Origin: Paludibacter sp.
Lineage (GTDB): Bacteria > Bacteroidota > Bacteroidia > Bacteroidales > Paludibacteraceae
NCBI GenBank assembly: GCA_028692715.1
Contig: JAQUWU010000015.1
Location: 23,912-87,911, forward strand
Direction: 5' to 3'
Length of the DNA stretch: 64,000 nucleotides
The first letter of the stretch is position 1; each line of letters begins with the position of its first letter. A program made the position numbers and the translations under genes. The notes beneath the pieces are model-generated. The model was given only the letters and a program-made list of their open reading frames with translations, was not told where the DNA came from and ran no database searches. This document shows, one piece after another, positions 1 to 8,079 of the stretch.

Positions 1-143
1 ATTTTTTTTTATATTTTATACAGATATACTAATTAAGTAAACATATGAATTATAATCCATTTATTTTTATAATTATACATGATTAAATCGTCAGAAATCT
101 AATTCGATAAAAAACTTCTATCAAATATTTCGTACAGAATACA

Positions 144-151
144 TATCTTTG
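144..151 (+). promoter_or_regulatory. Bacteroidota-type -7 box upstream of GH53 gene
   Basis: TATCTTTG matches the Bacteroidota TAnnTTTG -7 consensus and lies 65 bp before the galactanase start codon. No clear TTTG -33 element sits 19-20 bp upstream, so this is a moderate call. Confidence 0.45.
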
Positions 152-216
152 TCTACACCTGAATTTGTCATGTAGGGAGAAAAAATAATCAGTTACTTTC
201 TTAACAAATTATCTAT

Positions 217-1473
217 ATGAAAAATCGCATTTCAATTTTAACGATATTGTTCTTTATCTCAATTAAAAGCATTGCAGTTCAACCCTTTGCAAACGGAGCA
301 GACGTAAGTTGGCTGCCTCAAATGGAAGCAACAGGTTATGTTTTTAAAAATGATAATGGTGTTTCTGAAGATTGCCTAAAAATTTTGAAAGATAAAGGAA
401 TAAATTCGATACGATTGCGAACTTTTGTTAATCCGTCAACTAATCGTACTAGCGGACATTGCAGTAAAGACGAAACAGTAGCAATGGCAGTTCGTGCTCA
501 ACAAATGGGCATGCGCATAATGATTGACTTTCATTACAGTGATACTTGGGCCGATCCTGCACATCAGGCAAAACCAGCAGCTTGGGTTGGTCACTCATTT
601 ACTGAATTGCTTGATGATGTTTACAACTACACTTTCGATGTAATGAATGCCCTAAAAACTGCCGGGGTTACTCCCGAATGGGTTCAGGTGGGCAATGAAA
701 TCCCAAGTGGAATGATTTATCCCGAGGGGAGCAATGAAAGTAGTTGGACTCAACTTATTCAAGTGATAAACAAAGGTTATGATGCAATTAAAACAGTTAG
801 CTCGACCTCAAAAGTTATTTTGCATGTCGACCAAGGAAATGATAACAGTCGGTTTCGATGGTGGTTCGACAATGCAAAAAACGGTGCTGCAAAGTATGAT
901 ATAATCGGAATGTCTTATTATCCATATTGGCTTAGCGGAAGTCCAAATTTCACTCTTTCTATTAACGATTTAGGCAATAATTTAAATGATATGGTTTCCC
1001 GTTATGGCAAAGAAGTGATGGTGGTGGAAATTGGTGGTGTTGATACAGAAGCACAAAACACCTTCGATATGCTGACTGCCGTAATTGCTAAAGTAAAAGC
1101 GGTACCCAATAGTAAAGGTTTAGGAGTTTTCTATTGGGAACCGGAAGGAGCAAAAAGCTGGAGCGGATATTCGTTAAGTGCATGGGGAAACAATGGACAA
1201 CCAACCATTGCAATGAATGCATTTAATAATCTAACTGCAAATTATACTCCCAATGAATCTTCGGTAAAATTGTTTCTGAACAGACAAAATAGCGAGTTGG
1301 AATTTTCAGTTATTTGTTCAAAAATTGAAATTTTAAATCTAAATGGAATGATACTCGATTCAATAACTAACTCAAATTCAATCAATATACAGCAATTACC
1401 AAAAGGGTCTTACTTAATCAGAACTTTTGGAGAGAAATCAAAGGATGTATCCATTTTTAAATTTATTTCATAG
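217..1473 (+). CDS. Secreted arabinogalactan endo-1,4-beta-galactanase (GH53) with T9SS tail
   Basis: 418 aa. An N-terminal signal peptide (about residues 1-20) is followed by a GH53 barrel from NGADVSWLPQME onward. The predicted acid/base Glu is E161 (QVGNEI) and the nucleophile is E271 (VVEIGG), both at the usual strand ends for clan GH-A. GH53 enzymes cleave beta-1,4-galactan side chains of pectin. The last ~70 residues (IEILNLNGMILDS...LPKGSYLI) resemble a T9SS type A sorting domain, so the enzyme is probably exported by T9SS to the cell surface or medium. It stands alone with no SusCD pair in view. The start is the only ATG giving a signal peptide. Confidence 0.9.
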   Translation: MKNRISILTILFFISIKSIAVQPFANGADVSWLPQMEATGYVFKNDNGVSEDCLKILKDKGINSIRLRTFVNPSTNRTSGHCSKDETVAMAVRAQQMGMRIMIDFHYSDTWADPAHQAKPAAWVGHSFTELLDDVYNYTFDVMNALKTAGVTPEWVQVGNEIPSGMIYPEGSNESSWTQLIQVINKGYDAIKTVSSTSKVILHVDQGNDNSRFRWWFDNAKNGAAKYDIIGMSYYPYWLSGSPNFTLSINDLGNNLNDMVSRYGKEVMVVEIGGVDTEAQNTFDMLTAVIAKVKAVPNSKGLGVFYWEPEGAKSWSGYSLSAWGNNGQPTIAMNAFNNLTANYTPNESSVKLFLNRQNSELEFSVICSKIEILNLNGMILDSITNSNSINIQQLPKGSYLIRTFGEKSKDVSIFKFIS

Positions 1474-2037
1474 AAAGATATTTCCAAAATCGATTGTTGG
1501 CTTAGCACTTTTAACCCTTCGCTACAAATTTATTTATATTACTGAACAACAAGAATATAAGTTATATATTTCGAGACTTTATTTTTTTTGTGTCTTAATA
1601 TTCTTGCAAATTGTACCTGCTAATTTATCGGTAAAGAAAAAACTTTACAGTTTCCCATCCGATTCACAGATTGTTCCATTGGCAAACCCGGGTTTACGTG
1701 ACAAGTTTTGTGTTTTTGCGTAAAAAAGATATTGTATAACGAGACATTGTATTTTAAAATATTGATATTAAATATCTCAACTTAGTTTATTGCACCAAAA
1801 TTCACTCATTTGCAAATCATAAAAATTAGTATTTGTATCTCAGTGACTTTGGATGATTTTATATTTACTAAAATTATATTTACTAACTTTTAGTTTGTTA
1901 TCAATACAAATAAAAAATTAATATAAAAATCAGAAAAAACTTATCAAAAATAAAATATCTTTGCATACTACTAAGTTTAAAATAAGACATTAAAGATTAA
2001 AAAAAATTGTTACTCTTACATATTACAATAAGATTTT
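1474..2037. other. Intergenic region between GH53 gene and ccsBA
   Basis: 564 bp of AT-rich DNA. A 98-codon frame overlaps the end of the galactanase gene but its translation looks like no known protein and is probably chance. Apart from the -7 box at 1956-1963 I see no structured element. Confidence 0.5.
1956..1963 (+). promoter_or_regulatory. -7 box upstream of ccsBA
   Basis: TATCTTTG, followed by GCATAC at the expected start-site distance, 75 bp before the ccsBA ATG. The -33 element is not obvious. Confidence 0.5.
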
Positions 2038-5000
2038 ATGAAAAAACTGAAAGATGTACTTTTTTCGATGCATACCACCGTTATTTTACTCCTGATTTTT
2101 GGTATCAGTATCGGTTACGCTACATTTGCCGAGAATAGTTCAGGTACAGAATACGCTCGCGAAATTATATACAACGCCATTTGGTTTGAAGTATTGATGA
2201 TAGCATTAATTATCAATCTCTTAGGAAGTATATTTCGTTTTAAACTGCTAGCCAAAAGAAAATGGAGTGTACTTCTTTTTCATTTGGCTTTTATATGTAT
2301 GATAATTGGAGCTGCCGTAACACGCTACTTTGGTTCGGAAGGTATGATGCATATACGACAAGGTGAAACTTCGAATGAAGTATCGACCGATAAAACTTCT
2401 GTTGGAATTACGGCCGAATACAACGGAGAAAAAGTGGAGAAAACTTTTGATGCCAGCTTTGCCGAAAACAAATCGAATAATTTCTCAGAATCGATTACCA
2501 TAGCCGGAAAAACGATTACCGTTGAAAATGAAATGTATGTCCCTAATTCGGTTGAAACAATTGTTCCAGACGATAATGGAGAACCAGCACTTTCGTTATT
2601 CGTAATGAACAGCATGAACAAAGGAATGGATTTTATTTTGATGAATGAAGAAACAAATTTGTTTGAAGGACTTGCTTTTGGTTTTGGCGACAGTATTAAA
2701 AATTCAGATGTAAACTTGAAACTTGAAAACAACGAACTTTATTTTTCAAGTAGATATCCTGTTTCAGGCATGAGTATGATGCAAAAAGATGAATCTGTGA
2801 TGTTGCCGGGTAAATACTATCCTGCACAACAAAAAACTATTTATAAAGCTGAAAATGTGATATTTGTATTAAAGACATATTTGCCAAAAGCTAAAAAGAA
2901 TTTATCGCAAGTCACACCCGAAATGAATAAATCCGGCATTACTATAGAAGGGAAAAATGCTATTGTATTCAAAGTAAGTAACGGAAATATTTCAAAAAAG
3001 GTAAATGTTTTAAGTGCTGATAATCAAGTTTCACAACCCGCAAAATGTGAATTGGGGAACGTGAAAGTTTCAGTTTCGTACGGAGTGCTGGCAAAGAAAT
3101 TGCCATTTTATATAACCTTACGAGAATTTGTTCTGGATCGTTATCCGGGTTCAAACAGTCCGTCATCCTACGCCAGCGAAATTACGGTTACCGACCATGA
3201 AAGGAAAACCGAACTTCCGTTCAGAATATTCATGAATAATATCTTAAATTACCGTGGATATCGTTTCTTCCAGTCATCTTACGATCAAGACGAAAAAGGA
3301 ACGATATTATCTGTAAGCCAGGACTATTGGGGAACTCTGATAAGTTATATCGGATATTTCTTAATGATGCTGGGTATGATATGGACTTTATTCAATAAAA
3401 ACAGTCGTTTCCAAACAGTTATAAAACTCAGCAATGAACTTCAGAAAAAGAGAAAAGCTGGAAAAATAGCTCTTCTTGCCGGATTAATAGTATTATCGGG
3501 TTCGGTGTTCTCGGCGAGTACTGAAATCACTAAGAAAAGTCATATTAATGAATTAAACAGCTTATTAATTCAAGACGAAGCACAGGGACGCATTGAGCCT
3601 TTCAATACTTATGCATCGGACATTTTCAGAAAAATCTCTAAAAAAACATCGTGTAATAATATGCCGGCAGTCGAAGTAATTATTGGAATGTCTGCCAATC
3701 CTTCAGCATGGCAAAACGAACCAATTATAAAAGTTGCAAATCCTCAACTGGCTAAAGAATTGGGAATTGTAGGTGATTTAGTATCGTTCAACCAACTTTT
3801 CGATTTTGATAACGGCGGTGAATATCGTCTGAAAGAGAAGGTCAACAAGGTGTATCAAAAAGAACAATCTACGCATAATAAATACGATAAGGAAATAATT
3901 AATGTCGACGAGCGGGTAAATATCTGTTATGAAATTTATAACGGCAATATGCTGGCATTATTCCCAAATACAAGTCATTCAAATGACAAATGGAATGTTG
4001 TTCAGCCTGTTGATGTGAACAATATTGGACATAATCATTCTGAAAATCCCCACATGAATGAAATGGGAAGTATGGAAAGCAAAACACCACCTGCCGGAAT
4101 GGGTGGAATGAGTGAAGAACAAATTAATGCCATGATGGGAAATACAATTCCAACAATAAATCCCACAACATTATCAAACGATTCGCCGGAAATGTTGCTG
4201 ACAAATTATTTACATGCTGTAAACGAAGCAAATTTGAATGGTGATTGGAAACAAGCAATTGAACAACTTACACTTATAAAGAATTATCAAAAACTGAATG
4301 ATGTTGATTTGCCTTCAGAAAGAAAAACAAATCTTGAAATATTCTACAATAATATAAATATCTTTTCAAAACTGGCAATAACCTACTCATTACTAGGATT
4401 TTTATTATTACTACTACATTTAATTGATATTTTCAAAACTAAATCCGGTCTCGAAAAAATTCTGAAATGGGCAAATTATTTATTTCTATTGGTATTTGTA
4501 GTGTACTGTTCCGGACTTGGAATGCGATGGTACATTTCAGCCCATGCCCCTTGGAGTAATGGTTACGAAACCATGATTTTTGTAGGTTGGGCAGCTGCTC
4601 TTTCCGGATTATTATTTGCCAGAAAATCACCCATATCGCTTGCTGTAACAGGCATTTTATCGGGTATTGCATTGTTAGTTGCCGGCATGAGTTGGATGAA
4701 TCCTGAAATTACAAATCTCGTTCCTGTTCTCAAATCCTATTGGTTAATAATTCATGTGGCTATTATTACATCAAGTTATGGTTTTCTGGCAATGGCAGCA
4801 TTACTTGGAATCCTAAACCTAAGTTTAATGATTGTCATGAATAAAAACAATGCTTATAAACTGAAAGACAGTATTCAGGAATTGAGCTATATTATTGAAA
4901 TGGCTATGACAATAGGACTCATTATGTTGACTATCGGTTGTTTTATCGGCGGAATTTGGGCTAACGAATCGTGGGGACGTTATTGGGGTTGGGATCCGAA

Positions 5001-5283
5001 AGAAACCTGGGCATTGGTAAGCATTTTAGTTTATTCAGCCATCCTCCATTTGCGAAATATCCCGGTATTAAACAATCAGTTTACATTGAGTAGTTTATCT
5101 TTATTGGGATTTGGCACTATTATTATGACATTCTTTGGCGTAAATTACTATTTATCAGGCATGCATTCCTATGCACAGGGAACGCCTCCACCCATCCCTG
5201 CCGAAGTTTATATTGCCTTAATTGTGATAGTATTATTGGTTATTTTTGCTTTCAGAGCTGAAAAGAAAAATAAGAATATTTGA
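2038..5283 (+). CDS. ccsBA: CcsBA fused cytochrome c maturation (system II) protein
   Basis: 1081 aa fusion of ResB/CcsB (about residues 1-460) and CcsA/ResC (about 790-1081). System II exports heme and ligates it to CXXCH apocytochromes on the periplasmic side of the inner membrane. The CcsA half carries the tryptophan-rich heme-handling motif WGRYWGWDPKETWAL near residue 980 and an external-heme region around residue 835 (SAHAPWSNGYETM). ResB-type transmembrane helices lie at both ends of the first half. Between the halves is a periplasmic segment whose stretch at about residues 655-705 is rich in Met, His and Gly. Length and architecture fit the fused Bacteroidota form. The downstream cytochrome/ferredoxin pair suggests a respiratory neighbourhood. 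Confidence 0.93.
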   Translation: MKKLKDVLFSMHTTVILLLIFGISIGYATFAENSSGTEYAREIIYNAIWFEVLMIALIINLLGSIFRFKLLAKRKWSVLLFHLAFICMIIGAAVTRYFGSEGMMHIRQGETSNEVSTDKTSVGITAEYNGEKVEKTFDASFAENKSNNFSESITIAGKTITVENEMYVPNSVETIVPDDNGEPALSLFVMNSMNKGMDFILMNEETNLFEGLAFGFGDSIKNSDVNLKLENNELYFSSRYPVSGMSMMQKDESVMLPGKYYPAQQKTIYKAENVIFVLKTYLPKAKKNLSQVTPEMNKSGITIEGKNAIVFKVSNGNISKKVNVLSADNQVSQPAKCELGNVKVSVSYGVLAKKLPFYITLREFVLDRYPGSNSPSSYASEITVTDHERKTELPFRIFMNNILNYRGYRFFQSSYDQDEKGTILSVSQDYWGTLISYIGYFLMMLGMIWTLFNKNSRFQTVIKLSNELQKKRKAGKIALLAGLIVLSGSVFSASTEITKKSHINELNSLLIQDEAQGRIEPFNTYASDIFRKISKKTSCNNMPAVEVIIGMSANPSAWQNEPIIKVANPQLAKELGIVGDLVSFNQLFDFDNGGEYRLKEKVNKVYQKEQSTHNKYDKEIINVDERVNICYEIYNGNMLALFPNTSHSNDKWNVVQPVDVNNIGHNHSENPHMNEMGSMESKTPPAGMGGMSEEQINAMMGNTIPTINPTTLSNDSPEMLLTNYLHAVNEANLNGDWKQAIEQLTLIKNYQKLNDVDLPSERKTNLEIFYNNINIFSKLAITYSLLGFLLLLLHLIDIFKTKSGLEKILKWANYLFLLVFVVYCSGLGMRWYISAHAPWSNGYETMIFVGWAAALSGLLFARKSPISLAVTGILSGIALLVAGMSWMNPEITNLVPVLKSYWLIIHVAIITSSYGFLAMAALLGILNLSLMIVMNKNNAYKLKDSIQELSYIIEMAMTIGLIMLTIGCFIGGIWANESWGRYWGWDPKETWALVSILVYSAILHLRNIPVLNNQFTLSSLSLLGFGTIIMTFFGVNYYLSGMHSYAQGTPPPIPAEVYIALIVIVLLVIFAFRAEKKNKNI

Positions 5284-5693
5284 ATTTTTTCATGACAAAA
5301 AATCAAAAAGAGAGACCAAATGTTTAATTATAAAGCTGTATTCATCCTCGTAGTGTGAGATCGACCTCGTCCAGTGAGCCTGCCTGTTGCAGGTAGGTCG
5401 AAAAACAAGTGAAGTTGGCGTAAAAAATCGTCCTTTTTGAGCGAAGAAGGAGCGATCCACGATAGCTATCTCTTAGGTTTTAGCCAACTGAGCGTACGTT
5501 TTTCGAGCGAACGCCTGACGGTAGGCAGGGTGGGCGCAGTCTTGACTTTTTTGCCTACTTTTTGTGTTAAGACAAAAAGTAGGTCAGGGTTTTAGGGGCG
5601 GAAGTCCATTAGATAAGGCAAAGATATTCAAGGCATTAATATCGTTTTTTTTTGTCATGTAAACTTCAATTAACAACCTATAAAATTAACAAC
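5284..5693. repeat. Large imperfect inverted-repeat region plus hairpin
   Basis: Non-coding DNA with two structures. One is an imperfect inverted repeat from 5378 to 5529 whose arms pair in order: GCCTGCC with GGCAGG, CGAAAAAC (5399-5406) with GTTTTTCG (5498-5505), and GTTGGC (5414-5419) with GCCAAC (5483-5488). The other is a hairpin at 5554-5583 with 12-bp arms CCTACTTTTTGT and ACAAAAAGTAGG. The left arm recurs at 18377-18405 with 5 mismatches in 29 bases, so this is a dispersed repeat family. Confidence 0.75.
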
Positions 5694-6479
5694 ATGACAC
5701 AATTCGTTCATAAGTTCTCAATATCCATTTATTTTATTATTATAATAGTTACTATTGTTGTACTAGCCTATTTTGGATTTTCGTTTTATAATCTTCCTGA
5801 AGAAGAGCGTTTTTTTCATCCTCTTTACGAATCGTTGAAACCGAGTGGCTTCTTTGGACATGGTTTAGGGATAATTGGTACCTCCATTTTATTATTTGGA
5901 TTGTTCTCATATATGGCACGAAAAAGGATGAAAATCTTTTCTCGTTGGGGAGTTTTGAAATATTGGCTCGAATTTCATATTTTCATGTGTACTTTAGGTG
6001 CGGTTTTAATTCTATTCCATACATCCTTTAAATTTGGAGGAATTATATCTATAGGTTTTTGGAGTTTAGCAATAGTTTGGGTTAGCGGTGTAATTGGTCG
6101 TTTTTTGTATATTCAAATTCCCAGAACCATTGAAGGTAGAGAATTGAGTTTGCACGAAGCCGAAGAAATTAAAAATCAGATAGCAGATGAATTATTGGAA
6201 AAATATCAAATTAATTTTCATGAAATTATGACCAGTAAATTTTCCGAAATTAAAGCTAAACTTATTTCGGAAAATGTTCATAAACATGATTTTCGTAAGG
6301 TAAAAAAACAAATCAGGAAAGAACGTATTCTGGCAGAAAGGATTAAACGACTTGACCAAATGCTACGTTTATTTAAATACTGGCATGTAGCTCATTTACC
6401 ATTTGCGTTAGTGATGCTGCTAATAATGGTGATACACGTGATTGTAGTATTAACATTGGGTTATCAATGGGTATTTTAA
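5694..6479 (+). CDS. Membrane-bound b-type (probable diheme) cytochrome
   Basis: 261 aa from the ATG at 5694. A TTG 42 bases upstream is open in frame, but it adds no membrane segment. There are about five hydrophobic helices, including ones at residues 10-32, 54-74, 92-112, 118-140 and 236-258. Two helices carry histidines 14 apart, H95/H109 and H234/H248, the classic bis-His arrangement holding two hemes across a membrane. A charged, probably cytoplasmic domain (about 145-225) separates them. It lies 41 bp before a ferredoxin/flavoprotein, so the two probably form one electron-transfer complex with the quinone pool. The exact family is not recognised; heme binding is inferred from histidine spacing. 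Confidence 0.65.
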   Translation: MTQFVHKFSISIYFIIIIVTIVVLAYFGFSFYNLPEEERFFHPLYESLKPSGFFGHGLGIIGTSILLFGLFSYMARKRMKIFSRWGVLKYWLEFHIFMCTLGAVLILFHTSFKFGGIISIGFWSLAIVWVSGVIGRFLYIQIPRTIEGRELSLHEAEEIKNQIADELLEKYQINFHEIMTSKFSEIKAKLISENVHKHDFRKVKKQIRKERILAERIKRLDQMLRLFKYWHVAHLPFALVMLLIMVIHVIVVLTLGYQWVF

Positions 6480-6520
6480 AAAATAAATCTTTTGTTTTTT
6501 ATAAACAAATTTAATTAACT

Positions 6521-7852
6521 ATGGAAGTAATCATTGAACAAGTACTAAGCTATGGTCTATCTGTCATACTTATAATTAGCATTCTGGCTATATATTTATC
6601 ACAACAAAAACGGCAATCTAAAGTAGTTAGCGATAAAATATTACAAGCTAAAGCTGATGGATTGCATGAACCGGTATCACTTTACCCTGTAGTGGATATT
6701 AACAGATGCATTCAAAGTGGAGCCTGTATTGAGGCTTGTCCAGAGAAAGAAATATTAGGAATTACAAACGGTAAAGCTTCAATTATAAATGCTTCAAGAT
6801 GTATAGGACATGGTGCTTGTTTCAGAGCTTGTCCAGTTGAAGCTATTTCATTATGGATTGGTACGGAAAAACGTGGAGTTGACCTACCACATGTCAGTGC
6901 AAATTTCGAAACAAATGTTCGGGGAATTTTTATTGCTGGTGAGCTGGGTGGAATGGGACTGATAAGAAATGCTATCACTCAGGGTCGTGAAGCCGTTGAG
7001 CAGATTGTAAAAATAATTAATAAAGAGACAAAAGCTGACTATGATTTGATTGTGGTGGGTGCCGGTCCGGCAGGAATTTCGGGAACATTAGCCGCTAAAA
7101 AAGCCGGTTTAAATGTTCTTACATTGGAGCAGGATACGCTGGGAGGCGCAGTTTATACCTATCCCCGTTCCAAAATTGTAATGACAGCTCCTATGGATTT
7201 ACCTTTGTATGGAAAAGTAAAGTTTAGAGAAACTTCTAAAACTGAATTACTGTCACTTTGGAAAACTGTCATCGAAAAAAATAAAATTGAAATTGTTGAA
7301 AACTCGAAAGTTGAAGCCATTATTCCAAATAATGGCATTTTTAGCGTCGAAACGATAAATGGTGAAAAATACTCATGTAAAAATGTATTATTATCAATAG
7401 GTCGACGAGGAACACCACGAAAACTAGGTGTTCTGGGAGAAAATACTGAAAAAGTAGCCTACCGTTTACTCGAGCCGGAGATTATTACCGATAAAGATAT
7501 AGTTGTAGTAGGTGGTGGTGACTCTGCAATTGAAGCGGCACTTTCACTTGCTGATAAAAATCGTGTAACTCTTTCGTACAGAAGCGATAAGTTTAGCCGA
7601 ATAAAACAAAAAAATGCCGAAAAAATAAACGAAGCTATCAAACTGGCTAAAATCGTTGTAAAATTTAATAGCAATGTAGTTTTAATAGAACCCGAAATAA
7701 TTTCATATACCGAAAATAATTCTGAAGAAATTTTCAAAATTAAAAACGATTTAATTTATATCTTTGCAGGTGGTGAGTTACCAACGGAATTTTTGAAAAA
7801 AATGGGCATTGAAATGTCAACCAAACACGGTGAAGTGGTATTGAAGCATTGA
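6521..7852 (+). CDS. Membrane-anchored ferredoxin-FAD/NAD(P) oxidoreductase
   Basis: 443 aa. One N-terminal membrane helix (about 8-26) is followed by two ferredoxin motifs and a pyridine nucleotide-disulfide-type flavoprotein (about 170-443). The FAD motif is VVGAGPAGISG and the NAD(P) motif is VVVGGGDSAIEA. No CxxC thioredoxin-reductase site is seen, so it resembles YpdA-like proteins. Both ferredoxin motifs lack the usual second cysteine: motif 1 has C63, S66, C69, C73 and motif 2 has C94, H97, C100, C104. It follows the b-type cytochrome gene by 41 bp and probably passes electrons between NAD(P)H and that cytochrome; the direction is unknown. Confidence 0.8.
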   Translation: MEVIIEQVLSYGLSVILIISILAIYLSQQKRQSKVVSDKILQAKADGLHEPVSLYPVVDINRCIQSGACIEACPEKEILGITNGKASIINASRCIGHGACFRACPVEAISLWIGTEKRGVDLPHVSANFETNVRGIFIAGELGGMGLIRNAITQGREAVEQIVKIINKETKADYDLIVVGAGPAGISGTLAAKKAGLNVLTLEQDTLGGAVYTYPRSKIVMTAPMDLPLYGKVKFRETSKTELLSLWKTVIEKNKIEIVENSKVEAIIPNNGIFSVETINGEKYSCKNVLLSIGRRGTPRKLGVLGENTEKVAYRLLEPEIITDKDIVVVGGGDSAIEAALSLADKNRVTLSYRSDKFSRIKQKNAEKINEAIKLAKIVVKFNSNVVLIEPEIISYTENNSEEIFKIKNDLIYIFAGGELPTEFLKKMGIEMSTKHGEVVLKH

Positions 7853-8079
7853 AAAAATCAAGAACTCTTTACACATTAATTACTTTTTCATATAATTGAA
7901 GTAAAAGACTACGAGTATACAAATTAGAGCTGCTACTCCTGTAATCCAAAAGGCAGAAAAAAATTAATGCTAAAATAAAATGCAAATTAATAATCAAATT
8001 TATTGTTTTAAATTTAACAATACGATATAAAATAGTATTTGTTTTTTAACAAGAAATTCTATAAAGGATTTTTATTGAT

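Noticed and set aside
1427-1723. 98-codon frame overlapping the end of the GH53 gene
   Set aside because: Different frame from the real gene, no family resemblance, unusual composition, no promoter or conserved start.
7880-7955. Minus-strand frame ending in a hydrophobic stretch (FWITGVAALICILVVFYFNYMKK)
   Set aside because: Looks like the end of a membrane protein, but the frame is closed by a stop 25 codons upstream and has no start codon; at most a tiny relic.
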